Shown here in pieces: positions 30,869 through 40,654 of a stretch of 64,000 nucleotides of DNA (the stretch's first letter is position 1; each line of letters starts with the position of its first letter). The notes under the pieces are model-generated. The model saw only the letters and a list, made by a program, of their open reading frames with translations. It had not been told where the DNA came from and ran no database searches. This DNA is from Stentor coeruleus. Its lineage: Eukaryota; Ciliophora; Heterotrichea; Heterotrichida; Stentoridae. Both the position numbers and the translations under genes were made by a program. Where the stretch lies: NCBI GenBank assembly GCA_001970955.1, contig MPUH01000237.1:1-64000 (forward strand). The letters are read 5' to 3'.

Positions 30869-31849
30869 ATGAGTGAAGAAGATTCACTACCAGGATTTAG
30901 CTCCGAAGAGGAATCAGAAAGTTCACTTCCTAAAAAACTTCCAAAAAATCATTCAAATTCTGATATCGAGCAAGAAGAAGAACCTCAAGACGAAGAAGAA
31001 AATAACGAAGATGAACAACAAGATGACAATGAAGACCAAGAAGACCAAGAAGATGAACAACAAGAAATGTTCGAATTACTCATGAAAAAAAAAAAGCGCC
31101 CAACTTCTCATCGGTATGAAATCGATGAAGAAGAAGATGAAAACATGATAGACCAGCTCCTTGACTCAATGAACAAAGCTGCAGAAAGCGATATTCAAGC
31201 AAACAAAGATGGCGCCCCAGCTTTGAACAAACTTAAAATGTTAGACAAAGTTTTAAAATTCCTCAAAGTTAGCAAGCATCATGAGTTATTCTTAGGAATG
31301 AATGGTTGTGTTGTCATAGGAAAATGGCTTAGTCAATTACCAGATGGTTCTTTCCCATCAACACCTTTAAGATCAGGTTTACTTCAAGCTTTACAAGATT
31401 TGCCAATATCAGTAGAAAATCTTCAAAGTAGCAACTTGGGTAAAAGTGTTATGGCGATTTATAGTAATTCTAATGAAACTCAAGTTATAAAAAAACTTGC
31501 TAAGAATCTTATTGACAAATGGAGTAGGACAATTTATGGAATAAATACTGAATATACAGCTTTACATAAAGAAAGTAATGCGGTTGAAACTATTACTATA
31601 CCTAAGAAAAAATTCAGCTTACAAGCATTGATTAATCAGGAACAACAGACGAATTTTACAAAACTTCCTGAAAGAGGTATGTTTAATTTTAAGAATAGAC
31701 CGATACCTGAAGTGGCTGCTAATGAAAACACTCATCAGTTTAATGCGGATTCTACATATGCGAAGATTAAGAAAAAAATGCAGAAGAAAAAAGGAAAATC
31801 TAAAAGCAAAGGACTTATGAGTGTTGATGGCAAAGGTTTGGATTATTAA
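30869..31849 (+). CDS. IWS1: Transcription factor IWS1/Spn1, 326 aa
   Basis: A nuclear elongation factor that binds Spt6 and RNA polymerase II. The N-terminal 75 residues are a strongly acidic, Gln-rich tail (EEEPQDEEENNEDEQQDD). The TFIIS N-terminal-like helical domain then spans about 90-225, with the family signature KLKMLDKVLKFLKV, GCVVIGKWLSQLPDGSFP, LLQALQDLPI, LGKSVMAIY and NLIDKWSRTIYGI. The C-terminus is basic (KKKMQKKKGKSKSKG), as in Spn1. The tail is shorter than in animals, close to the yeast protein. No key core element is missing. Confidence 0.9.
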   Translation: MSEEDSLPGFSSEEESESSLPKKLPKNHSNSDIEQEEEPQDEEENNEDEQQDDNEDQEDQEDEQQEMFELLMKKKKRPTSHRYEIDEEEDENMIDQLLDSMNKAAESDIQANKDGAPALNKLKMLDKVLKFLKVSKHHELFLGMNGCVVIGKWLSQLPDGSFPSTPLRSGLLQALQDLPISVENLQSSNLGKSVMAIYSNSNETQVIKKLAKNLIDKWSRTIYGINTEYTALHKESNAVETITIPKKKFSLQALINQEQQTNFTKLPERGMFNFKNRPIPEVAANENTHQFNADSTYAKIKKKMQKKKGKSKSKGLMSVDGKGLDY

Positions 31850-32074
31850 TAGATTTTACTAATTGTAGATATGTGATATGTTTTAGATCTATATAGTAAA
31901 TATATAGTAAAAAATACACTTCACAAATCGTATTTAAAGCAAAGATTTCAATTTAAAAAAAAATTATAAAAACCTTTAATTTCTCTAACAACGTCTGAAA
32001 AAATATCCCCACTATTATCTTATAAAAAATTCCTAACTCCTAAACTATCCACAATCACATAATTTTAAAATAAT

Positions 32075-32710
32075 TCAAGAATCAAAATTATTAGTATAAA
32101 CTGGAGAAAACACTATTGGTGAAGCGCATCCACTTTCCATCCCTCTTGCCCTTTCATTTCTACTCTTTCTAGGCGAGCTTGAGCTTCTATTTGTTTTTGT
32201 TCTTATCAAACTATGAGAAAATCTTTCTGAATCGCTTAACATATTCATTTCACTTCTTCTCATGACAATTCTTTTTGGGTCTGCACTTTTAATTCTTGTT
32301 GAGCACCTTGTTGTGATGATTTCAGCAGGAACTTCAGCAAAAGTCCTACTAAAACTTCTACCTTCTATTGACCGCCTTCTACCAGCTGCAGTGCTAATTC
32401 TCCTTGGCTTCACTTTCGGACTACTCAAGGTTATAGAATCAGGTAAAGGGATCTCAACATTTGTGAGTCTAATTGGGGTCATTATTAGTGAATGCATTTC
32501 ACAGAAATTGTTTTGGTTACGATATCCTACTGTTTGAGGACTAGAATCAGTGTTGGTATTGTTAATACAGAGTTCCTTGCACATTTTTTCTGAGATTTTT
32601 AGGCTTATGCGGACTTCAGGTTTTTTTCTTGTTTGGGGCTTATATCGGATGCTGGCTTTTATAGGAAAGGCAGGGAGGAACAACTGCTGATTTTTTACAA
32701 TGTTTTTCAT
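32075..32710 (-). CDS. Unknown Arg/Ser-rich protein, 211 aa
   Basis: No family is recognised. Largely disordered and basic, with clusters of Arg-Ser and Ser-Pro (ISTAAGRRRSIEG, NRSSSSPRKSRNERARG). A short hydrophobic N-terminal patch (QQLFLPAFPIKASI) is not a convincing signal peptide. It ends with TGA. It is convergent with IWS1 at its 3' end and divergent from SEC63 at its 5' end. The C-free sense-antisense pattern upstream supports transcription on this strand. Confidence 0.6.
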   Translation of the reverse strand: MKNIVKNQQLFLPAFPIKASIRYKPQTRKKPEVRISLKISEKMCKELCINNTNTDSSPQTVGYRNQNNFCEMHSLIMTPIRLTNVEIPLPDSITLSSPKVKPRRISTAAGRRRSIEGRSFSRTFAEVPAEIITTRCSTRIKSADPKRIVMRRSEMNMLSDSERFSHSLIRTKTNRSSSSPRKSRNERARGMESGCASPIVFSPVYTNNFDS

Positions 32711-33100
32711 TAGCAGAATTGGTAAATTTGTTATGGAAGATTAGAAGAAATTTTGGTGAAATGCTTATTGTTTTAGGATAAATGGTTGATTAATTAGGGT
32801 GGATATGTGCTGTAAAAGAGATTTAAAGATTCTGAGGGTTTTAATTATTAGGATTTTTAAAGTTATTAGTTTTCAAGATTAATTTATTATTCGTTATATA
32901 AAACCGTATTATAGTTATGTTCAAGGTAATTTAATTTTTTTTATTCAGATGTCTGTTTAGATGAAAATAAACTATTAAAAAATAAGTAAAATAAAAAACT
33001 TAATTTTCATACTAAATTCTAACTATAAGCTATAAAAATTATAATAAAAAATCTAAAATATTTACCATTTCTTAAAATACTATTAAAAAAACACTACTAG
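32711..33100. other. Divergent spacer, C-poor half
   Basis: Bases 32711-32880 carry about five C against many G on the + strand. This is the G-poor leader of the minus-strand gene when read on its own strand. No other feature is seen. Confidence 0.45.
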
Positions 33101-33312
33101 TCTAAATATATCACTTTATTCTAAAAAATCCTTATACACTTTATCTTATTTCTCTTAACCTATCTTTTTCTCATAACTAAAAAATCACAAATCCTCTCCA
33201 CATCTTTCACTTACATTAAAAACCATCTCAACCCTATAACTTTCTCATTCCTCACCTAATAATTCATCCAATCACAAAAACATAAAAAATTTACCCCTTA
33301 ATATAATAAGCA
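33101..33312 (+). promoter_or_regulatory. G-free leader of SEC63
   Basis: There is no G at all in bases 33101-33309 while C is frequent, ending three bases before the ATG. It is the clearest example of the leader skew in this window. No core-promoter motif was identified. Confidence 0.5.
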
Positions 33313-34881
33313 ATGTCACAAGACGAATACGCATCTTCTATCTTTGTGACAAGCATCCTAGGGATAGTCCTTATCCCAGTCCTTTACTGTTTCCTAAAAG
33401 ATCTAAAATCCCATTCGAAGCTATGCATTTTCATCTCTTTAGTCTTTATCGGTATATTACTCAGCGGATTTATCTACTCCATAGGATCCATAGTAAGTTC
33501 AGAAAAGCCTCAGCAGCCATTTGACCCTTACGAAATCTTATCCTTATCTCATACATCAACAGAAAAAGAAGTAAAAACTGCATTCAGAGAACTAAGCAAG
33601 AAATATCATCCAGATAAAAATCCAGATTATCAAGATTATTATATTCTTATAACTAAAGCATATAAAACTTTGACTGACCCTGAAGCTAAGTTTAACTATG
33701 AAAAGTATGGAAATCCAGATGGGCCAACAGGCTTTAGAGTACTTTTTATATAGCTCTCATTTGGATTACCTAAGTTCCTATTTAAACAAGAAAACCAAAT
33801 CCCAATTCTTCTTGGATTTTTACTTATAATTGTTATTGTCCCATGTGGAATTGTTATGTGGATGCGAGGAGGTGGTGAACTTGACAAAAATGGAGTTTCA
33901 CAACAAAATCTACCGATTTATATATCACTTGTGCATGATAGTCTTAATTATAAGCAACTGTTGTATATGATTTCCCTTAGTGTGGAGTTTAGGAATTTGA
34001 GAATTTCTAAGGAACAAGAGGCTGAACTTAATATGCTTAATGAGACTCGACAATATACTGCATTTATTCCTAAAGGTAAACAAGTCAGTCCACAAATGAT
34101 CAAAGTGATCTTTTTGCTTTTAGCTCACTTAGATCATGTGGAGATTTCTGAGTCATTGAAAAAAGACCAGCTCAAAATTCTAGAAACTACACTGAAAATT
34201 ATCACAACAGTTATCGAATCTGCATTTTTCATCAATATAATGCCTAAAGGAAAAAAAATCAGCCCTAACACATTTAATCTCTTATTAGACTTTTCCCGAA
34301 GACTAGTCCATAAGCTTCAATTCCAACTTCCTGTTGTCGCAATGGTCCCTGATCTTGATGAATATAATACATTGAAAAGAATAGATCAAATCCAAGACTT
34401 AAAAAAAATCTTAGAACAACCTAAGCCAAGTGTTAAAATACTTCAAAATGATGCTGAAAAAATCAAAGAATTTATTAAAAAAGTCCCTCAATATGAAATT
34501 AATGCTAAAATTTATGTTGAGGGAGAAGATGATTATAGACTTGGGGATGTTGCTACAATTAAAGTTGAAGTTTTAAGGAAATTTGATGAAGAAAGGAAGA
34601 GAGATAAGGATTTAGTTCAAACTGCGGATTTAGGGTTTGAGAAAAGGGAAAGAATCTGGGTTGTTATCAGTGATGGGAAGAGGGTTTTTGCTGTTAAGGT
34701 ACTTCAGGCATTTGATGATAAAGTTGAGGATAGTGGTATTAAAATCATATTGGATAGGAAGCTCGGATTCGCGACTGGGAAGCAGTCTTTGGAAATTGAA
34801 GTGAAATCAGACTCATATCTTGGTGTTGACATAAGCACTAATTTGACTTTCACCGTCAATAACCCCCCCAAGACTAGCTAA
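33313..34881 (+). CDS. SEC63: ER translocon J protein SEC63 (one 15-nt intron), 517 aa
   Basis: Exons 33313-33738 and 33754-34881 encode an ER membrane protein. Two N-terminal membrane segments (about 10-28 and 36-58) precede a lumenal J domain at about 68-132 with an intact HPD (His99-Pro100-Asp101). A third membrane segment spans about 158-178, and the helical Sec63/Brl cytosolic domain follows. The order TM-TM-J-TM-Brl is diagnostic. It recruits BiP to the Sec61 channel during post-translational import. At 517 residues it is shorter than the yeast and human proteins, mainly because the acidic C-terminal tail is missing. The last residues (SYLGVDISTNLTF) fit the terminal beta-sandwich. Confidence 0.9.
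33739..33753 (+). other. 15-nt intron in SEC63
   Basis: GTACTTTTTATATAG. Removal joins GPTGFR to LSFGLPKF in frame and links the J domain to the third membrane segment. Retention adds a TAG. Confidence 0.95.
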
Positions 34882-35023
34882 GCTTAATTAGATAGAGTTA
34901 TTATCCCAATTCAATAATAATTTCCTATGACAAAAAGCTAATCATCCATAATTTTCATATCACAAAATCTTTTTTACTACCTAAAACTTACCCATAATCT
35001 CAAATATAAAGAAAAAATATAAA

Positions 35024-35527
35024 ATGTACAAGAGTGATATTAGTTGTGTTGAAACACCTGCTGTACTCAAGACCTTTCGAAGCCGTAACGAGTCCCCACA
35101 AACTAAATTTCATCAACCTCCAACTAGACTAGTCTATACCCAGCCTCCATCTCCAATTTCATTAGGCAAAGAAGATTATCAAATAATAGTCTTCGGCTAT
35201 GAAGATGGAGAAAAAGACAAAATTATCCAGAAACTACAAAAATATGGGGTTATTGACTATATAAAAGATATTAGTAGATACTGTATAGGTGTTCGATACC
35301 GTGAAATCAAATCAGCCAATAGCGCATTAAATCTAAATGGTCAGGTTATATTAGAAAATCGTATGATTGGGGTTATGATGCTTAATAAAACTGAAACCCG
35401 AGGCGAAAATAACTTCACATATCTTAATGAAGACCCTTATCTAAATTCATACCAAATAAGAAAACCTCGTAGAAAACACAATATTTGGGACAAAATCAAG
35501 ACTTATGTGTTTAATTTCAATGATTAA
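35024..35527 (+). CDS. NUP35: Nucleoporin Nup35/Nup53 (MPPN RRM), 167 aa
   Basis: A nuclear-pore inner-ring component. The N-terminal 48 residues are Ser/Pro-rich. Residues about 50-122 form the atypical MPPN-type RRM (QIIVFGYEDGEKDKIIQKL, YCIGVRYREIKSANSALNL, RMIGVMML), which in this family dimerises and does not bind RNA. The last residues (KHNIWDKIKTYVFNF) form an amphipathic helix with Trp and Phe, matching the C-terminal membrane-binding motif of Nup53/Nup35. It is shorter than animal Nup35 because the disordered N-terminus is reduced. Its partner family Nup188 is also encoded in this window. Confidence 0.85.
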   Translation: MYKSDISCVETPAVLKTFRSRNESPQTKFHQPPTRLVYTQPPSPISLGKEDYQIIVFGYEDGEKDKIIQKLQKYGVIDYIKDISRYCIGVRYREIKSANSALNLNGQVILENRMIGVMMLNKTETRGENNFTYLNEDPYLNSYQIRKPRRKHNIWDKIKTYVFNFND

Positions 35528-35579
35528 TTACTTTATTATTGGAAATATTTAGATTTTTTATATATTGGGAAATTATTTC

Positions 35580-36900
35580 CAATTGATTGTGATTGTTTTT
35601 GATTTGGGAAAAAAATTAATAACTTTACTAAAAAATTGTTGTCACCTCTAGAAGAATCTTTGTTTCCAGTAAAGTTGAATAATGGTTGAGGATTGTATTT
35701 ATGCCAAAATTGATCTATTTCAATTTATATTTGATATTTTCTAGCTACAGAATCTGATTGTGTGAATATAGTAGTACTATTGCCATATGGGTTTTTATTG
35801 ATTAGTTCTAAAGTTTTATCTAGGGTGTTAACTTTGAGTATTCTAATGGTAGGTTCAAATATCTCATCTTTGTAAAATATGTGATTTGGGGTGATGTTAT
35901 CAAAAATGGTCTGCCTGATAAAGTTACCTTTTTCATAGTCTAAAACTATAATTTTTCTCCCATCAAGCAAGTTTGCCATTCTCTTTTATCTCGATTTCAA
36001 TATGTTTTTCTATTTTTGTTTATGTTCCTTATTGTACAATGACCCAATATCGTTTTAAATCAACACCTATACAAACTTTTTGTCTTATCTACAATATTAT
36101 CAACTCAAATTTGAGCCTCTCAACTAAAACAATAACACTTATAGCTACACAGCTTTACCCTGTTGCTCCAAAAAGCACTACTTACTATAGTATTTATAGT
36201 ATCTTTATTATCAGAATTAAATATAACAACATAATAATTCTTAGCATCCATAGTTCACTTCACTCGTTTACCATAAAAACTACATTTTCCATATATAAAA
36301 GTCCCTACATAACTGATTCTATAAAACTCACAGCTTTTATCTCAGGGTGTTCTAATATATAATTAACAGTCTCTTTTACTTCCATAAACTATATTTGTAA
36401 CAATAATTGGGGAACCTGATTCTAAAAACATTTCAAAAAAATTCTGATAAACTGTTAAAACTTTTCACTTGGTTTGATTATCTATATATTCCCTAGTATT
36501 ATTGAAGAAATTGACAATAAAATTATGATTGCTGAGAAGTTACAAGGTATTATTGATCCTAAAATCCCAATAGCATGTTTATATGAGTAAGTATCAGTAT
36601 TTTTAAATAATGAACTATAAGATATAGTATTTTCTATAACTTCTATACTTCTAAATACTTCATTTTGTTCACTTCAAATCATTCCCATTTTCTCTTGTTA
36701 TTATACGATCGAGTTCTTTTTTATGAAGACTGATTTTTATATAAAATTTTTTACCATTCTTAATCTGTTATATATAAGGGTATTTTTTCATGTATTGTAA
36801 GCTAACTTGATATTTATAACAGATTCTTCAAACTCAGATTTAGTTATTTTGAGAACTTTACCTATAAAGTCTTGAGTCGCTAGGTTTAATATGCTAAACC
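35580..36900 (-). pseudogene. ALDH6A1: Decayed methylmalonate-semialdehyde dehydrogenase (ALDH6A1)
   Basis: Almost the whole enzyme can be followed in order on the minus strand, across all three frames. Pieces are NLATQDFIGKVLKITKSEF, VFRSIEVIENTISYSSLF, HAIGILGSIIPCNFSAII, IIKPSEK, FLESGSPIIVTNIVYGSK, LEHPEIKAVSFIES, the GQRCMALS-like block, and LLDGRKIIVLDYEKGNFI followed by YKDEIFEPTIRILKV, NPYGNSTTIFTQSD and FNFTGNKDSSRGDNNF. Multiple stops and frame changes and loss of active-site context show it is dead. The family makes propionyl-CoA or acetyl-CoA from semialdehydes in valine and pyrimidine catabolism. The longest intact piece is 35725-35979. Confidence 0.88.
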
Positions 36901-36976
36901 ATATATTTCATAAAGAAATTCAAACTAAATTTTAATTTCCCAATAGTTTTACAGCTTTCTGCTGATATTAAATATT

Positions 36977-37562
36977 ATGGATACCCATTCACCTCCTTCA
37001 GAAGATCATACCTCACCTACAGACAACATAACTTCAAGATATTCAACAAGAATCCGTAAACCTATACAAATGTATCAGCCCGAGTTCGCATCATCTAAAT
37101 CTAAAAAGCTAGAGAATACAGTGACTTGCCAAATCCTTCAAGCAAAAGGTATAACTGTCAATACAAAAAACGTGAACTTTACAGCTGGTTCTAATCTTCA
37201 AGCACTTAGTTTATGTAAAAGGGTATTAAGAGAACTTCGAATTTTTAGTGTCGATTATATTTTTGTGCATTTTTGCGAGAAAAAGAAAAGTAAGAAATAT
37301 TGCAGAATGGAAAAAATTGCCAAGAAAGCAAGTTTTTGAACAAGGGCCTTTGTATAAGATAAGGGTTTATAAGAAAAAAAAAGTTGAGAAAAAGGAAAAC
37401 CCTGTTGTTGCAAAACCACAAGAAGAAGTTAAACAAGAGACTGTAAGAAAACCCCCAGGAGCTTATATGCAGAATTTAGCTGAGGTTATGATGACTATGC
37501 AGTGGATGTATTATTCTTCATGGATGAATTCTATGTATATGAATCAGTTTGGGTATCAATGA
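36977..37562 (+). CDS. Unknown protein (one 16-nt intron), 189 aa
   Basis: Exons 36977-37289 and 37306-37562. The two halves lie in different frames, and a 16-nt GT-AG intron is the only short one that joins them without a stop, giving CEKKKKWKKLPRKQVFEQ at the junction. The N-terminus is Ser/Thr/Pro-rich, with a basic STRIRKPIQMYQPEF element. The middle is helical and basic, and the C-terminus is rich in Met, Tyr and Trp (MTMQWMYYSSWMNSMYMNQ). It ends in TGA. No family is recognised. The compositional contrast between halves is odd but continuous. Confidence 0.6.
37290..37305 (+). other. 16-nt intron
   Basis: GTAAGAAATATTGCAG. Unlike the seven 15-nt introns it ends in CAG, but it keeps A at position 10. 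Its length shifts the frame and connects two otherwise unpaired open frames. Confidence 0.8.
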
Positions 37563-37910
37563 GTAGATAATAAAAGTTAGTAATATTAATTTTAGTAAAG
37601 AAATGAGAGTAGATACTTTTAATATGAATAATTATATTGAGTTTTTAAAAATCAGATGGCTTGTGGGTAATAAATAAAAGTTTGATTGAGTTTATGGGCA
37701 CAGATTGGGATCATTGAATTAATGGCTTTTGATGTAAAATTTATGGGTATATAATTATAAAATTATGCCAGTATTTAATATCAATCATTTAGATATGTTT
37801 TCAATATAAAATTCTTATCATTAACCTTTGAATATCTTATAAATATTATTATCTTTTTATAGTTCTTAAGCATATTTCAATATAATATTTCGATATTAAA
37901 TCAAGACAAT
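37563..37910. other. Spacer between same-strand genes
   Basis: The first 180 bases are C-poor and G-rich, the trailer of the upstream gene. The rest is AT-rich. No gene is seen. Confidence 0.55.
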
Positions 37911-38501
37911 ATGCTTATTATTTTATCCTTAGTCATTTTTGTATCAGGCTTATCATTCAAAATACAAGGTAAGAATCAAGGTCAATGTTTTTATATTAAA
38001 GCTAAAACTGATGACAATATTTTAATTACTTATATTATTTCAGGTAAACAAGATTTAAATGTAATTATTATAGTATATGATCCTTTAAGCGCTGTAGTTT
38101 TTTCTAATACTCCACAAACAAGAGAAGGTAAAAAAGATTTTAAAGCTGAACTTAATGGTAAATATCACTTATGCTTTTATAGCAAAGATAATTTTCTTAA
38201 GCAAATATCTTTTGATTATAAAATTTATGCTCTTGAAAACTTTACTTATGATTATCCGACTATAGAAGAGATTTTCCCTTTAGCTGAAGGGTTTTCTAAA
38301 TTAGGAAAACTTTTAGATGATGTTTATAATAATATACAATTTTCTGAAATCAGAGAAAAAGTGCATAGAGATTTGGCTGAAAATATTTCTGATAGGGTTT
38401 TGTGCAGTGTTTTGATAAAATTTGGGGTAATTATTGGAGTTGTTTTGATGCAGGGTTATACTTTGACTAGGATTTTACAATATGATAAAGATAAAGTTTA
38501 A
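37911..38501 (+). CDS. p24/emp24 (TMED) family cargo receptor, 196 aa
   Basis: A type I membrane protein of COPI/COPII vesicles between ER and Golgi. A signal peptide (MLIILSLVIFVSGLS) is followed by a GOLD domain with the family opening (FKIQGKNQGQCFYIKAK) and the second Cys in GKYHLCFYS. A coiled-coil stalk follows, then one membrane segment (VLIKFGVIIGVVLMQGYTLTRIL). Length is typical (about 200). The short cytosolic tail ends DKDKV and lacks the usual FF plus KKXX-type sorting residues, so retrieval may depend on heteromeric partners. The subfamily cannot be assigned. Confidence 0.82.
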   Translation: MLIILSLVIFVSGLSFKIQGKNQGQCFYIKAKTDDNILITYIISGKQDLNVIIIVYDPLSAVVFSNTPQTREGKKDFKAELNGKYHLCFYSKDNFLKQISFDYKIYALENFTYDYPTIEEIFPLAEGFSKLGKLLDDVYNNIQFSEIREKVHRDLAENISDRVLCSVLIKFGVIIGVVLMQGYTLTRILQYDKDKV

Positions 38502-38589
38502 GTAAAAACCATTTAATTTATACAAAATATCTTTAAATACAAATATACCTTTATTAAAAAATATTTTCCAATAATTCTCTAATGAAAAA

Positions 38590-38880
38590 ATTATCTTATA
38601 ACTTGTATTACTTCATATCTTTATTATTATATTATCCAAAATCCATCATATCTTCTATCAAATAATTAAACTTCACCTCCAACAGCTTAGTGAAATCCTC
38701 TATAGCTGACCTAAAATGTTCAAATAACTCATTAATATCTCATCTAATAATCTCAATTTCCATAAAATTCCTCTTTTTCCAGCTTCCATTCTCACTTCTT
38801 CCAACACATTTTTTCTTCCATAATATCAAATTGAGATAAAAAAAAATATAAGTGACTAATTCTTATATACTCGATTAATC
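38590..38880 (-). other. Possible coding relic
   Basis: A reverse frame reads GRSENGSWKKRNFMEIEIIR, a TGA, then DINELFEHFRSAIEDFTKLL and VKFNYLIEDMMDFG before a stop. The helical pattern looks like protein, but there is no intact start, and no 15- or 16-nt intron removes the TGA. Probably a decayed fragment. The remainder of 38502-39064 shows nothing. Confidence 0.3.
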
Positions 38881-39064
38881 CAATATATCTAAATTTTACA
38901 CATTTTTTTGAGATAAATTCTTTAAAAAACCTTCACATATTTTGTCATACTAATCAAAAACCTCTAAAATGTCTTTTCTTTTAAACTCTACTATATAGTT
39001 CATATCAAACATCCCAAGAACCAGACCTAAACTCAAAAACAAATATAAATTTTTCATAATAAAT

Positions 39065-40570
39065 ATGGAAGGCGGAAAACTCAAGCATGTGTTCTTGCAA
39101 GCGACAAGCGGAAACAACGAAATCATGAACAAAGAGACTTGGAATTTCTTCATGAGTTTACTAATGAAAGCTCAGCTATTATCTTTTGCTGAAAAAGAGA
39201 CTTTAGAAAAGTACATCCCTTCGTTTCCTGCATCTTTTGAGAGTATCATTGCTACAATGGCCCAGGTTGTCGACACAAAGCCTGAAATTCATCAAATAGT
39301 CGAACATGCTCTAAGGCTCCATTCAAGGTTAATCCAAGGTAGGGATACATTCGAAATGTGGGACATCTCATCCTTAAGCCCAAACGAGTTATGCATGTTA
39401 GTCTTAAAATTATATGCAGACTTAGCTTCAGTCAAAAAAGTCCAAAGCATTCTTGAAAAGTCCTTAGAAAAGCTTAATAGTTACTCAGAAGATATCCAAC
39501 GTGTTGTTTATGATAAAATTTACGACAAATACAAAACAGCCGAAACAGCACATGTATACCAACAAGAAAATATAACCAGATTAGAAAAAGAATGGCATAA
39601 AGAAAAAGTTAGAGCTGTTCAATATAGAAACAGGCCTATAAAAATTAATAAAGAGTATACAAATGGGGTAATAAAACAACTTGGGTATTGTGCTAGAAGG
39701 GATATTCCAGTTGAAGTAGTAAAAATCCCAAGGAATTTCTTAGACTATCAGTTCATGCAAGATTTTATTAATGAAGCTGATGCTTTAAAGCAACTGTTTT
39801 TTTCTAATTATTTTCACAAGTTTTTAGGTTTTGATGATTTGAGCGACGAAAATTATAATTTGTATTTTTTCGATATTTTGAGAGGGTTGAACTATAAGAA
39901 AATATACAATAATGTAAAGAATATATAGAAATCAATTATTAGTAGTGATGTTTTGATGAAGTTCTGGTCTAAAGAGCTTTTAAATGCTTTTACTGATTTA
40001 CTTCATAAATGCACCCATTCACTTAAAACCCCAGCTGGTTTACAGAATTTATTTGTTGAGGACAATGGAATTAAAGTTTATTTTAAAGGACTGGTTTATG
40101 GGGATATAAGACCTGAATACTCACATGAAGAAACTGAAGCTGTATATTTGGTTATGTATTCAAAGCTCATGTTAGAACTTATAACAGATAATGCTGAATA
40201 TAATGATTACCCAAATCTGGCTATAGATTTGAATTTAAAGTGTATTTTAGAAGAGTGCAGCAAAGCTTATGACAGGTATAAAGATAGAAGAGATGAAGAA
40301 AACCAAGAGGAACTGAAAAAGTCAGCTAAGGATAAAACTGTTGCTAGAAAACTAGACACTGAAGCTAGTAGGATGAAAGAGTTCGGAAAAATGCCTGAGA
40401 AAAAATCCCGCCTGCCAATCAAGAAAATGGCTGAACCAGGGTATTTAAACGACCATTTAACTTTTATGCGTTTACAAGTCCACCCATACTTTTCCTCTCA
40501 AGAGCAAGAAGTTGACCTAGCTCTCGTTATGGAAGAATATGAGCGGATTTTTGGTGCTAATAAACAGTAA
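39065..40570 (+). CDS. Protein with a divergent kinase-like fold (one 15-nt intron), 496 aa
   Basis: Exons 39065-39913 and 39929-40570. Residues 1-200 are helical. From about 215, IPVEVVKIPRNFL resembles the beta-3 strand with its lysine, and INEADALKQLFF resembles helix C with its glutamate. After the intron, NLFVEDNGIKVYFKGLVYG resembles the beta-7/beta-8 region, with FKG where DFG would be. No HRD loop is visible. I infer a pseudokinase, but the similarity is weak. A basic helical C-terminus follows (AKDKTVARKLDTEASRM). The gene is closely followed, 84 bases later, by the pyruvate-kinase-like gene on the same strand. Confidence 0.5.
39914..39928 (+). other. 15-nt intron in the kinase-like gene
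   Basis: GTAAAGAATATATAG. Removal joins KKIYNN to KSIISSDVLMKF in frame. Retention ends the protein at TAG. Confidence 0.92.
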
Positions 40571-40654
40571 CCCTATTAATCCATAATCTTCCCCTGCTTT
40601 AAAAATTTCTTTCATCCACATCTTTTTTCCTCTTAAATCATATAATAATCTCAT

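Noticed and set aside
34259-34275. CCCTAACACA, like a telomerase RNA template
   Set aside because: It lies inside the SEC63 coding frame and has barely more than one repeat unit, so it is a coincidence.
35973-36362. 130-codon open frame on the + strand
   Set aside because: It is the antisense shadow of the decayed methylmalonate-semialdehyde dehydrogenase and has no protein-like features.
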